Positions 44,471 to 54,029 of a DNA stretch of 64,000 nucleotides are shown piece by piece. Positions within the stretch are counted from its first letter, which is position 1; each line of letters begins with the position of its first letter. The notes beneath the pieces were generated by a model, which was not told the DNA's origin, did no database searches, and worked only from the letters and a program-made list of their open reading frames with translations. This DNA comes from DATMNR01 sp963702765 (GTDB taxonomy: Bacteria > Chloroflexota > Ktedonobacteria > Ktedonobacterales > Ktedonobacteraceae), in the NCBI GenBank assembly GCA_963702765.1, contig CAVPEB010000043.1, positions 1-64,000 on the forward strand, given 5' to 3'. Made by a program: the position numbers and the translations under genes.

Positions 44471-45637
44471 GCCGAGCGCCACGCTTTGTCGTCCCAAAGC
44501 GGTTCGAAGAATGTTCAGAGAGGCATTGTGATCCCTATCGCGGACCACACCGCACTGCTCGCACGTATAGACCCGCACCGACAATGGCATCTGTTGTCGG
44601 TGCCCACAGTCATTGCACGCTTGTGTGGTGTAGGCAGGGGGCACTTTGACCACGCGTCGCTCAGCTTCTACCGCTTTAGCGACGAGCGCGGTGAAAAAGG
44701 CGCTCCATGCTACATCTGCGATCGATGTGTTCAGTCCAGTCTTGCTGCTTGCCCCGTTGGCCACATACTGCCCTGTCGCTTCGTCCAGTTTGGGCTTCGG
44801 CCGTTTGACCAGGTTGCGCACGGCCAGAGATTCGACGGCAATCAGCCCGAAGCGATTGACCAGACTGCGGGACTCCTGCTGGACGAAGTTCTCGCGCCGC
44901 CTGCGGATGCGCTCATGGACTCGTGCCACGACCTTGCGCCGCTTGCGTCGTTCTGGGCTACCCCGTTCCGCTTTGGAGAGACGACGGTGCGCTTTGACCA
45001 GGTGTTTTGCTTCTTCCCTGAAAAAGCGAGGGGTTGCAATCTGTTCGCCGGTGGAGAGAAAGGCGAAGGTCTTGAGTCCCACATCGATGCCTACGTGCTC
45101 CTCCGATGGAGGCAATACCTGCGGCTCGACCTCATCACACGAGAAGCATACAAACCACTTGCCCGTCGGGTTTCTCACGATGCTGCACGTTTTGACGATG
45201 CCTCTCGTGGGTCTATGCTGGACGATCTTGAGATGCCCAATCTTGGAAAGGGAGAGCTTGCCCTGCTCGTCGATGCCGAAACCCGTTTGCGGGTAGGTGA
45301 TGGAAGCGTAGCGGAATCTGGATTTATAACGCGGGTAGCCAGGTACCTGGCCAGCTTTCACACGCAAGAAGAAGGCCTTGAAGGCTTTGTCGACACGATG
45401 CAGCACATCTTGCAAGACCTGGGAGTGGATGGCTTCATATTCTGGTCTGATCGCTTTGATGGCGGGCAACTGGGCGCATTGCTGCGTGAAGGTGATGCTC
45501 TTGCCGCACAACTGATAGGCCTCTTTGCGCTCTTGCAGGGCGGCGTTGTACAACTCTGTGCAGAGGGCGAGTTGCTCGTTCAACACGCGTTCTTGCTTCC
45601 CGGTCGGGTACAGACGGTACTTATAGGTTTTCTTCAT
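44465..45637 (-). CDS. tnpB: TnpB family RNA-guided nuclease
   Basis: A 390-residue compact TnpB. Start MKKTYKYRLYPTGKQERVLNEQLALC is the classic N terminus. Catalytic residues: Asp in HVGIDVGLKTFAFL, Glu in FGLIAVESLAVRNLV, zinc ribbon CNDCG...CEQCG and last Asp in RDRDHNASLNIL. It is inserted between rplT and the rRNA methyltransferase gene, a pair that is usually adjacent, and lies on the opposite strand. No tnpA is attached, so movement would require one in trans. Confidence 0.93.
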   Translation of the reverse strand: MKKTYKYRLYPTGKQERVLNEQLALCTELYNAALQERKEAYQLCGKSITFTQQCAQLPAIKAIRPEYEAIHSQVLQDVLHRVDKAFKAFFLRVKAGQVPGYPRYKSRFRYASITYPQTGFGIDEQGKLSLSKIGHLKIVQHRPTRGIVKTCSIVRNPTGKWFVCFSCDEVEPQVLPPSEEHVGIDVGLKTFAFLSTGEQIATPRFFREEAKHLVKAHRRLSKAERGSPERRKRRKVVARVHERIRRRRENFVQQESRSLVNRFGLIAVESLAVRNLVKRPKPKLDEATGQYVANGASSKTGLNTSIADVAWSAFFTALVAKAVEAERRVVKVPPAYTTQACNDCGHRQQMPLSVRVYTCEQCGVVRDRDHNASLNILRTALGRQSVALGA

Positions 45638-45774
45638 ACATCTGTATTCTTTTCAATCAGGAAAAAGCGGAAGTTGCCTCACTTCCAACATCCCCAAGAG
45701 GAACGCCACTTTCTCCCTGATAGGGGAAAGCAACGTTTTTCAGCGGCGCAGATTGGAAAGTAGGGTATATTTCT

Positions 45775-46608
45775 GTGATTACCAGTCCATCTAATCCACG
45801 TATTAGCAAATTACGTGAACTGCATACGACTAGAGGCCGCAAGAAAAGCGGCCTCTTCTTGATGGAGGGTCCTCATCTGCTGGCCGCGTTACTAGATACG
45901 CACGTTGTTCCTCACGAGGTCTACTATCAGCCTGAATTACTGCAACGCACTGCATATGGTAGATCTTTGCTGAATCGATTGCTCTATGCTGCTTCCTTAG
46001 CCCCCGAACAACTCATAGAGGTCAATGAGCGTGTGATCGAAAGCCTGGGTGAGACACAAACTTCTCAGGGTATAGTTGCAGTTTTATCGCTTGACACATT
46101 TCAACCAGAGCTTGTACGGACACGGCGTTCAAAAGCTTCGCGTTCAGCACTGCTTATATTGGATGATGTGGCAGATCCGGGCAATATGGGAACGTTATTG
46201 CGTACAGCGCTTGCAGCGGACGTGTCTGAAGTGTTGCTAACACCTGAATGTGTTGACTGTTTTAGCCCGAAAGTAGTTCGCGCCGCCTCTGGAGCGCATA
46301 TTGCATTGCCTATAGAAACGGATCTTTCATGGGATGCAATCACAGAAAAAACTGCCATTCATTGTAGGGAGGAGAGACGGGTATTTTTAGCTGAGGCTGG
46401 CAGCCCGCATCTTTACTTTGAACAAGATTTGAAACGACCATTCGCGCTGATCATTGGTAACGAGGCACATGGCCCTTCACAAGAGGCCCGCAAGCTGGCT
46501 ACTCTACCCATCGCAATCCCATTAGCAAATGGCGTGGAATCCTTAAATGCAGCCATGGCCACTGGTATCGTACTATTCGAAGCGATACGCCAGGGTCGAC
46601 AATCATAA
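45775..46608 (+). CDS. SpoU/TrmH-family RNA 2'-O-methyltransferase
   Basis: A 277-residue SPOUT methyltransferase that methylates a ribose 2'-O in rRNA or tRNA using SAM. N-terminal substrate-binding domain RISKLRELHTTRGRKKSGLFLMEGPHLL; SPOUT motifs: LLILDDVADPGNMGTLLRTALAADV (motif 1), FALIIGNEAHGPS (motif 2) and IPLANGVESLNAAMATGIVLFE (motif 3). GTG 45775 is the start; the family is often next to rplT. The initial bases contain a GAGGCCGC...GCGGCCTC hairpin within the coding region. Confidence 0.92.
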   Translation: MITSPSNPRISKLRELHTTRGRKKSGLFLMEGPHLLAALLDTHVVPHEVYYQPELLQRTAYGRSLLNRLLYAASLAPEQLIEVNERVIESLGETQTSQGIVAVLSLDTFQPELVRTRRSKASRSALLILDDVADPGNMGTLLRTALAADVSEVLLTPECVDCFSPKVVRAASGAHIALPIETDLSWDAITEKTAIHCREERRVFLAEAGSPHLYFEQDLKRPFALIIGNEAHGPSQEARKLATLPIAIPLANGVESLNAAMATGIVLFEAIRQGRQS

Positions 46609-46610
46609 AG

Positions 46611-46656
46611 GCCAGATATACCGTTCCTTTCTGGGGAGAGGGTTCGATACATCTGG
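46611..46656. terminator. Weak stem-loop after the methyltransferase
   Basis: GGCCAGAT (46611-46618) pairs with ATCTGGCC (about 46649-46656) around a long loop just after the stop. It is a modest terminator candidate. Confidence 0.4.
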
Positions 46657-46766
46657 CCGGATTTATGTGTGCTATATCAATATAATAAAGCAAGTAGTAT
46701 TCAAGAGAGCAACAAATGCAATGAGGGGCTGATAAATCAGCGATATGCGCGCTACATTAGCACCTA

Positions 46767-47000
46767 CTAATCGTTTGTCATTTCCTGGTGCAGGTCTGGC
46801 TGGTTAACAATCGATCCTTCTTTGCCACAGCTATCACACGAAGTGGGCATAGGGCCGGTATGAACCATGCCGCATACTTCACATTCCCAGCGATAGAGCA
46901 TAATCTCCTGCTGCTGTGGAAATGCTATTACTGCAGTCTGCACAGTCGCATCTTTGGTAGTTACAACGGCTTTGTTGGTTTTCGTTCTCTGCGCAATCAC
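46767..47000 (-). CDS. Small rubredoxin/zinc-ribbon-like protein
   Basis: A 77-residue protein whose C-terminal part YRWECEVCGMVHTGPMPTSCDSCG carries two CxxC pairs as in the iron-binding site of rubredoxin and the C terminus of rubrerythrin. An N-terminal 30-residue segment (TKNKAVVTTKDATVQTAVIAFPQQQEI) has no clear family. It may carry electrons or bind zinc. An internal ATG (MLYRW) could start a minimal domain of 44 residues. Confidence 0.7.
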   Translation of the reverse strand: MIAQRTKTNKAVVTTKDATVQTAVIAFPQQQEIMLYRWECEVCGMVHTGPMPTSCDSCGKEGSIVNQPDLHQEMTND

Positions 47001-47154
47001 TTAGAGCCTCCTCTGTGTATGCTTAACCTTCTATAAAAACAGGTATAGCGGGTATGTTTTATGTATAATTCAAGTCTAACAGCCACTCCATATGAAAGTC
47101 TACGAATTTTGATAGGCGTTCTGGATGCTATACATAACCAAATAGTTATAGAAA

Positions 47155-47218
47155 AGAAGAATTCAAAAGAAATGAGCCAGGTGATAGGATACCTGGCTCA
47201 TTTCTTTTGAATTCTTCT
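47155..47218. terminator. Perfect 28-bp hairpin terminator
   Basis: AGAAGAATTCAAAAGAAATG continuing to 47182 is matched exactly as reverse complement at 47191-47218, with an 8-base loop. A/T-rich outer arms give a U-rich tail in both directions. It lies downstream of the minus-strand chemoreceptor-like gene. Confidence 0.75.
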
Positions 47219-47261
47219 CTTCTTTTACCTCTCAGATTGCACAGGCCATTGGGGCTGTGAT

Positions 47262-47510
47262 TGCATACCATTACCTTGCTGATGGGGAGGTGTGGGATAT
47301 TGGGTTGTGGTTGTGCGCCATTACCCTGCTGGTAAGGAGGCGTGGGATATTGGGGCTGTGATTGTGCGCCATTACCTTGCTGATAGGGAGCCATCGGATA
47401 TTGGGGTTGGATTGTTGTGCGCCATTACCCTGCTGATAGGGAGTCATCGGATATTGGGGTTGTGATTGTGCGCCATTACCCTGCTGGTAAGGAGTCATGG
47501 GATAAGGAGC
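47262..47510. repeat. About 51-bp tandem repeat, five copies, with out-of-frame spacing
   Basis: CATTACC(C/T)TGCTG recurs at 47269, 47319, 47370, 47423 and 47474, so spacings are 50, 51, 53 and 51. On the minus strand the unit codes for PYQQGNGAQSQPQYPMT. The 53 and 50 spacings shift the frame within the repeat, so the original C terminus is read in different frames. Confidence 0.85.
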
Positions 47511-48971
47511 GAAAGGCCCGGTCGTCGTTCGCGACGGAGGAAAAGTATTACTATTTGACGATGATGAATAGGCTGACGAGGTAACTGTGCGGAAAGCGCC
47601 GCTAAGAGAAAGCTGATTTTGGTAATCCGCCTCGGGAGTCAGTGCCATATCTCCCATGGGCGCATAATAATTCAGGTTCTCGCGAAGCTTGAAGGCTTCC
47701 ACAGATGCCAGTAATTGCTCAGCCAGGCGAGCAACACGCTCCATATTTTGTGCCGCATCACGAGTGCTGGCGCTACTCTGTTCTGTCGATTCAGAAACAG
47801 AGTGCATGGTTTGCACAACAGAGCTGGATGATTGCAATTGCTGCGCAGCCATGAGGTTGATGGCTTCAATTTCAGAGGCCTGCCGCTCAACGACACCGAA
47901 GATGGATGCTAGCGAAGAACCGGCTTCCTGAGCCAACTCTGAACCTGCTGAGGTTTCACGTTCTGTATCTCGCATGGAAACAGCCACAGCCCCGATATCT
48001 TCACGAACTGCACGAACAATGCGCGTAATTGAACTGGCCTGGTCTTTGGCTCGTTCAGCCAGGCGTCGAATGTCCGCTGCAACCGCGCCGAAGCCTTTGC
48101 CATTCTCACCAGCCATAGCAGCCTGAATAGCAGCGTCGAGAGCCAGGCGATTCGTCTGGTGCGCGATATTGGCGATAACCTCGACGATATTATTGATTTC
48201 ACGCGAACGATCTCCCAGGGTTTGTACCTTGCTGGAAGTATCCTGCACGTATTCATGGATACGCTCCATACCTTCGACGGTCTGCTGCACAGCTCCACGC
48301 CCGGTTTCCGCTGTCTGGCGCGCCTCACGAGCAACGCCGTACAATACCTGCGCTCGATCAGCGACCTGGCGGCTGGAATCAGCCATCTTCTCTACTTCTA
48401 CAGCAGCCCCGGAGATTTGTTTAATTTGTGTATCCGCAGTTTCAACCAGTTGAGCCATACGCTCGTAGGTCATGGTCGTAGAGCTTTCAACCTCGTGGGC
48501 AACCATTTTGACACGCACCACCAGACTACCGAGTTCTTCGACCATATAGTTGAACGAATCAGCCAGAACACCTAATGCATCCGCAGTCACTTCTGCCTGG
48601 ACACGCAAATCTCCTTCACCAACACCACTTACTTCACTGACCAGTTTTTCAACCTGTGTTTGCAGATTATCACGCTGGGCCTGCGCGTCTTGAATAAGAC
48701 GCACGATGTTGTCCAGCATACTGTTCATCGAGGAGGCAACAAGATTGATTTCATCACGACCGACGATCTTTGCGCGCGCCGTTGTGTCTCCCTTACCTAT
48801 TCGCCTTGTAAGTAAAGCCAGGCGGCGTAGAGGGGACGTAATTGTGAGGTTGATTATCCAACCGATTGTGAACACGATCAGAATACTACTGGCGATAGCT
48901 ATAATGGTAGCTATAATGACAGGTTGCGTTTGTGATGGCCCAACTGTAGACACCGTTTTACCAGTGCTCAC
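47271..48971 (-). pseudogene. Methyl-accepting chemotaxis-like protein, HAMP and signalling part
   Basis: The frame has a transmembrane helix (VIIATIIAIASSILIVFTIGWIINL), a HAMP domain (TSPLRRLALLTRRIGKGDTTARAKIVGRDEINLVA), a second HAMP-like unit (EVSGVGEGDLRVQAEVTADALGVLADSFN) and the chemoreceptor signalling hairpin (HQTNRLALDAAIQAAMAGENGKGFGAVAADIRRLAER). It ends in the PYQQGNGAQ repeat, where the frame is broken. The sensor N terminus is in a separate frame at 49173-49655. The tip sequence departs from classical LALNAAIEAARAGE. No flagellar or che genes are nearby, so a non-motility role is possible. Confidence 0.82.
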
Positions 48972-49172
48972 CCCAGCATCTACAACAACTTGCCAAGTAT
49001 TTCGGAGATCAGTAAATTGGTTGATTTGCTTGCCATAAGAGTTTTGTAGGCATCATTATACTGCATTACGAAGGGCAGAAATGCGTTTGCTGGGGGATTG
49101 TTTACTAAATGTTTGAAGTTGGCTTAGCTCGGCATCTCTGCAAGTTTTTATATTGTGCCCACAGGCCGGGTG

Positions 49173-49655
49173 CTACGTGCCATTGACGGCATTTAATGCC
49201 GCTTGTTGATCGTTGATGATCGCAGGGCCAGTAGCGGGATTATCATTCAATAAGATAGTGCGAATAGTACTCATATTATCAGAAGTAGCTAATTCATAAT
49301 TGCTCTGATATGACGCTAGAGTCTGTTCGAAATCTGCTTGACGAGCGAGGATATCACCATTGATCAATCCACCCGAGGCGCTGAGTGAGGGATCAGTAAT
49401 GACTTTACTCAAACTAGCGAAGACCTGATTATAGCGTGCCTGAAGAGACGCATTCATGCGCTCCAAATTATTTTGTTGATCAGCGGCAATGCTCTGAGCA
49501 TCAAAACTGGTTTGTACCGCCTGCCCTCGAGTATTCAACGAAGAGAGATAAAAGTTGCTCAGCAACACAATCACAATCACAGGTATGACCGCCGCGATGG
49601 AAAATGCGATGAAGAGTCGACGGAAAATAGGTATATTGCTAAGATATCTTATCAT
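49173..49655 (-). pseudogene. Chemoreceptor-like protein, N-terminal sensor part
   Basis: From the ATG at 49655: first transmembrane helix (RLFIAFSIAAVIPVIVIVLLSNFYL) and an extracytoplasmic helical sensor region (TSFDAQSIAADQQNNLERMNASLQARYNQ...), stopping at AALNAVNGT. Between 49172 and 48972 the sequence can be followed as pieces in different frames (DAELSQLQTF; NNPPANAFLPFVMQYNDAYKTLMAS; QINQFTDLRNTWQVVVDAG) before the second helix of the signalling part. At least two indels are therefore present. Confidence 0.7.
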
Positions 49656-50007
49656 GTCAGCTTCAATCCCTTCTCAAGGCAGCCTGTGACAGTGGCCTTT
49701 AATTCCTAACCCAGGCCAGGAGTGCACCCTTCAAATCAAAAATAGTGTTGATCGAAAACGATGGAATGATAGACTTCCCTCAAGATAGCCCCAACGTAGT
49801 GTACATCATTGTTTCAAGAAATGAAACTTTTGGGTATGACACTCACCTGATTTTCCTAGTGCAGCAGAGGCAATCTTTGAAAAGACTAACTAATAGCCTC
49901 CGCCACACAGTTAGTGATAAGTAATCCCCCATTTCACAGATTTTCTAACAACAGGAAATTATCAAGAAGAGAAGCTCTCCGTAACTTCTCCTGGATGCTC
50001 ATGAAAG
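49656..50007. other. Intergenic region
   Basis: About 350 AT-rich bases upstream of the chemoreceptor-like gene and downstream of the transport gene. No gene or strong hairpin is seen. Confidence 0.35.
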
Positions 50008-51259
50008 CTAGTTAGGAACAGAGTATTCTGGGTTTACTGCTGCGACAAAGGAGGGATAGACGGTTAAAAATTGACCTTGTTGCCATTGAAACAGGTACGC
50101 AAGTGCTGCGGTATTTTGACCTGTATCATCAAACTTTGCAGATCCTTGAACCGTATTGAAGACATCGCCAGAGTGGAGTTCAGTAATAAGTGTGCTGTTA
50201 TTAATACTGTTTTTTAAACTGACGGCTTGCTGCAATACCTGCCCCACAGAAAATGCCTCCGCCACATCAGCATTGATTTGGTCAGCAGTACCACCATACT
50301 GAGCGATATAATCCTGCACCATTTGAGCGTTCTGGAAGTTGTTGGCCTGTGGATACCAGCCATTCGGAACAAATACACCTTCCGTATTTTTCACGCCACC
50401 CACACCACTGATAAAATCTTGACCCAGATCAGGTCCGGCAGTTGCGATAAGCGCTTTCGGGTTATAGTTGCTCTTTCTTAAAAACTTTGATATAAGCTGC
50501 AGCCTCAGGTAGCAAAGTGCCAAGAAGAACTACATCCGCGTGGGACTGTACCACCTGCTCCGCGTAAGGCTTGACGGCATCACCAGTAATTTTCGTTGAA
50601 TCATAAGGAGGAGGATTATATACGGTTCTTATCCCACCCTGCTCCAACAACTGCCTGGCATAGTTTAATTGGGGAAATGTAAATGGATCATCGGAAGTCG
50701 CATATGCGGCTGTTTTAGGACGAATCTGGTTTGGCAGTGACAGGATAAAGTATGCGAACGTCGTCAGATTCTTTTCAACCGGCAAAGAGACGGCAAAGAG
50801 ATTTTTCCACTTCTGAGTAAATACGCTAGGAGCACCTCCTGCTCCCTCAATGAAAGCGTATCCAGCGCTCTGTACAACTGGGGCTGCAGCCTTCGTTAGG
50901 AGTGATGAGAAAGGTCCAAATACCAGGTCTACATGATCAGTATGAATCAGTGTCGTGTAGTTCTTTGCAACCTGGTCAGGATCGCTCTTGTCATCAAGGA
51001 TGAGTAGCTTAACTGGACGTCCTAGCAAACCACCATTGTTGTTAATTGTATCTGCCCAGAGTTGATAGCCCTGTTTCATAGCCAGACCGTCGTCTTTGAA
51101 ATCTCCCGAAAAAGATAGAGAAATTCCAATGGTGATAGGCGTCTGTGAATTCGTGAGTTGATTTTGCGCGCATGCACTTAGACCTCCAACAGTCATGACT
51201 AGAACAGCTAACATGCAAAGGACTGCTTTAAAAGTACTTTGTCCTAAGACATTTTTCAT
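50008..51259 (-). pseudogene. Branched-chain amino-acid type substrate-binding lipoprotein, frameshifted
   Basis: A LivK/peripla_BP_6 protein. The N-terminal frame (ATG 51259) has a lipoprotein signal ending LSACAQ, ITIGISLSFSGDFKDDGLAMKQGYQLWADTINNNGGLLG and KTAAYATSDDPFTFPQLNYA. The frame breaks after AAYIKVFKK near 50475; removing one A from AAA gives FKKSNYNPKALIATAGPD, which continues to 50008. The restored protein of about 415 residues is a paralogue of the one at 56817-58082. It precedes an extra LivM permease gene. Confidence 0.88.
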
Positions 51260-51484
51260 TTTTGATGCCCTTCTACTTACCGATATGAGATTTTGTGTTT
51301 ATTACTGGCATCTCTTGATATTCCAGAGATCTTTTCATCAAACACATTGAATAGGGTTTACTCTTTCTAAGTAACCAGAATTAGTAATAGAAGAGTTTAA
51401 TCGAAACTAAGCCGAAAGGATAGCTTTTACCCCAAATTTCCTAGTAAGCCCTATGTCAGGAGATAACAGTTTCAGTTTTGAGTT

Positions 51485-52873
51485 TCAAGTTGAAGAAAGC
51501 GGAGGTAGCATTGGTTGAATTCCATCAGTAAGCGGGCGTGCATAACTACATCGCGGACAATAACATGTATTCCCTCTCAGTAAAAATGGTTTGTGACAAA
51601 AAGGACATCTCCAACTGATAACTGGATTGAAAGCAATTGACTCCTGCTTAGTTATAGATTCGGGTGGCGAGAAAGATACAAGACGTTGGGCCTTCATTTT
51701 TTGAGATACGGCCATTGAAGGCTGTAACATTACAGACTGCCTACTAGGAATATGAGGAATAGCCGAAATCACCCTTGATGATCGTTCAACAGAATCGATT
51801 TGTTCGTTCATATTTTTTTCATTGACCAAATCAAAGGGTTCTGAAACATGTGTCGAGAAAGCAGAAAATGAGGGCAATTGTGGTCTTACAACCTGGGACT
51901 GCATTTTGAATTGTGACCCTTGCCACACCCTCCATCGCCTTTGCAATGCTGGTACGATACCATCGGGGAGGAGTAATATTACTACGAGAAGGATCCCTCC
52001 CAAGAGGATCTGGTTAAAGCCAGTTGACACCACGCCGTATTGCTGAACCAAAATCATTTGGATTGGCTCAAGCAGCATACCTCCTACAATTGGGCCAATT
52101 ACCGTGCCAACACCCCCAAGAAAGCTTATTGTAACAATGGTCAAATCAAACCCTTGATCGAAGGCAGTAGATGGATTGATAAAACCTGCAAAGTAGATGG
52201 CTAAGGCGCCAACTATGCCTGTGAAAATGGCAGAAAGCACATATGCACCGAGCTTATAGCGTTCAGTAGGAATACCAAGTCCGAGTACTCGATCTTCATC
52301 ATCACGGATTGCAAGCAGTACCAGTCCATATTTTGAGTGCCGTATCCACCACGAAACAAATGTGACGAGCAATACAAGGGTGCTTGCAAGGAAGTAGAAA
52401 GGGAGATTGAAGAGGTTAGCGCTCCACTCAGGAATGGGTATAAAGATACCATCTGAGCCACCAGTGAGATCTCGCAAGTTATAGGCCAGCGATTGGAAGA
52501 TAAATAATATAGCGATAGTGATAACAATGAAGGTAAATCGACGCGTTCGTAATGCGATCCACCCAAGCGGTATCGCGAAAATCCCAGCGACGAGGCCAGC
52601 TAGCGGTAGGAGCAAGAACAGCACTAAAACCCCTGAGATGTGCCAGTCCTGAACTCCCAATGCCAGAATATAGGCACCAATGCCGTAATAGGTAGCATTC
52701 CCCAGAGAGATGTAGCCTGTGTAGCCTGAAAAGATATTCCAGGAGATCGCTGCTGCAATCAGAAGCAGGACATCTACTGCCATAGATATTGTAGTCGAGT
52801 CCCCAATCACAATAGGTAGTGCCAGAAAACATAGTACTGTGGCAATCAATATCGGTGTTCTGAAGCGTTTCAT
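51485..52873 (-). CDS. LivM-type ABC permease with C-terminal zinc ribbon
   Basis: A branched-chain amino-acid/urea-type ABC permease. Residues 1-310 are ordinary LivM: IFSGYTGYISLGNATYYGIGAYI, several membrane helices, the EAA-like loop RDDEDRVLGLGIPTERYKLGAYVLSAIFTGIVGAL, and GGVGTVIGPIVGGMLLE. It then continues for about 130 residues: a hydrophilic linker and a zinc-ribbon module WRCPFCHKPFLLRGNTCYCPRCSYARPL. Normal LivM proteins end near 330-350. ATG 52873 (MKRFRTP) is taken as start; an upstream start at 52945 has no clear support. It is the only transporter gene after the second binding protein. Confidence 0.85.
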   Translation of the reverse strand: MKRFRTPILIATVLCFLALPIVIGDSTTISMAVDVLLLIAAAISWNIFSGYTGYISLGNATYYGIGAYILALGVQDWHISGVLVLFLLLPLAGLVAGIFAIPLGWIALRTRRFTFIVITIAILFIFQSLAYNLRDLTGGSDGIFIPIPEWSANLFNLPFYFLASTLVLLVTFVSWWIRHSKYGLVLLAIRDDEDRVLGLGIPTERYKLGAYVLSAIFTGIVGALAIYFAGFINPSTAFDQGFDLTIVTISFLGGVGTVIGPIVGGMLLEPIQMILVQQYGVVSTGFNQILLGGILLVVILLLPDGIVPALQRRWRVWQGSQFKMQSQVVRPQLPSFSAFSTHVSEPFDLVNEKNMNEQIDSVERSSRVISAIPHIPSRQSVMLQPSMAVSQKMKAQRLVSFSPPESITKQESIAFNPVISWRCPFCHKPFLLRGNTCYCPRCSYARPLTDGIQPMLPPLSST

Positions 52874-53194
52874 GATAAGTTTCACATAGCCCTGCACAAC
52901 TCTCAAGTTCGTGTTTAGTTGAGAGCAAAACTGACCGGAATACAATAGCAGGGCCCCTTTTTACGTTCTCGATCGATAGCGATGCGGCTTCCGCCCCCTA
53001 CTCCGGATGTGCAACTCATTTCGATTTAGAGAAATCATAGCGAGCACAATGGCAAAATACAAGAAGAAAGCTTCCGAATGGGACAAATGGGGAAATGCGG
53101 TAATTACCGTATAAGCATCATTACACTCTCAATAGGAGATGAGAAGAATAATATAACAGGTAGTATTATTTAGGGAGTTCATACAACTAGACAA

Positions 53195-53222
53195 AACCCC
53201 CTCGATAGCATCGGGGAGTGTT
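53195..53222. terminator. Terminator of the liv operon
   Basis: On the minus strand, AACACTCCCCGAT-GCT-ATCGAGGGGGTTTTG forms a strong stem with a T-run about 85 bases past the livF stop. The rest of 52946-53306 shows no gene. Confidence 0.75.
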
Positions 53223-53306
53223 TTCTGTGTGAAAAGTAAGGATGCTTATTTATAGTATCCATGAACTGCAGGGAGGACGAATAGCTGTATACATATGCCT
53301 CTCGTC

Positions 53307-54026
53307 CTATGCTTCAGATAGCGTACCGCCAAAGAATAAATGATTCATCTCAGGATCTGTTCGTACAGAAGAAGCATCACCCTGCATTCGTACAACACCA
53401 CTCTCCATTACCACACCATAGGTTGCAATGGTGAGACCAGCCCGTACATTCTGTTCAACTAGCAGGACAGTAGTGCCAGTACGATGCATTTGCACGATAG
53501 CCTCGAATACATTGTGTATAGTCTTCGGATCCAAACTCATCGAGGGCTCATCTATCAAAACCAGTTCAGGCGATAGCATGAGGGCACGAGCAATTTCGAT
53601 CTGGCGTTGCTGCCCCCCCGAGAGACTCCTTGCCTGGTCTTTAGCGCGTTCTTTAACAATAGGAAACTGTTCTTCAATTTGTTGTATACGCCGTTCAATG
53701 CGCTGGCGATCCTTTAGGAGCAGACCGCCCAATTCCATATTCTCTTTGATGGTCATATTAGGAAAAAGACTGTGTTCCTGGAGAATCTGGGCTATACCCA
53801 GTCGTAAAATTTGCGGAGCTGATAGGCCGCCAATCGAATGGCCATGAAACGCTATTTTGCCACGGCGAGGCTTTAGCAAGCCACTGATAGTACGCAGGAT
53901 TGTGGACTTTCCAGCCCCGTTCGGCCCGACGATACAGGTGAGAGAACCTTTCTCAACTACGAGATTCACTCCCTTGAGGACATCTCCCCCACCATAGCCA
54001 GCAATAATATTCTCTAACTGAAGCAT
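53307..54026 (-). CDS. livF: ABC transporter ATP-binding protein LivF
   Basis: A 239-residue ATPase. Walker A GPNGAGKST, Q-loop ILQEHSLFPNMTIKENMELGG, signature LSGGQQRQIEIARAL, Walker B LVLIDEPSMSLDP and switch His region LLVEQNVRAG. The short form with MLQLENIIAGYGGGDVLKGV is typical LivF of the branched-chain amino-acid family. It follows livG by three bases. Confidence 0.94.
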   Translation of the reverse strand: MLQLENIIAGYGGGDVLKGVNLVVEKGSLTCIVGPNGAGKSTILRTISGLLKPRRGKIAFHGHSIGGLSAPQILRLGIAQILQEHSLFPNMTIKENMELGGLLLKDRQRIERRIQQIEEQFPIVKERAKDQARSLSGGQQRQIEIARALMLSPELVLIDEPSMSLDPKTIHNVFEAIVQMHRTGTTVLLVEQNVRAGLTIATYGVVMESGVVRMQGDASSVRTDPEMNHLFFGGTLSEA

Positions 54027-54029
54027 GCC

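Noticed and set aside
44378..45763. Long + strand open frame of about 460 codons over the TnpB gene
   Set aside because: It is the antisense of a TnpB gene with complete catalytic motifs and extends into rplT; no protein features of its own.
45832..45860. GAGGCCGC...GCGGCCTC hairpin as terminator
   Set aside because: It lies inside the conserved N-terminal region of the methyltransferase and is explained by coding sequence.
47262..47510. CRISPR array
   Set aside because: The units of about 51 bp adjoin without unique spacers and code for the PYQQGNGAQ repeat.
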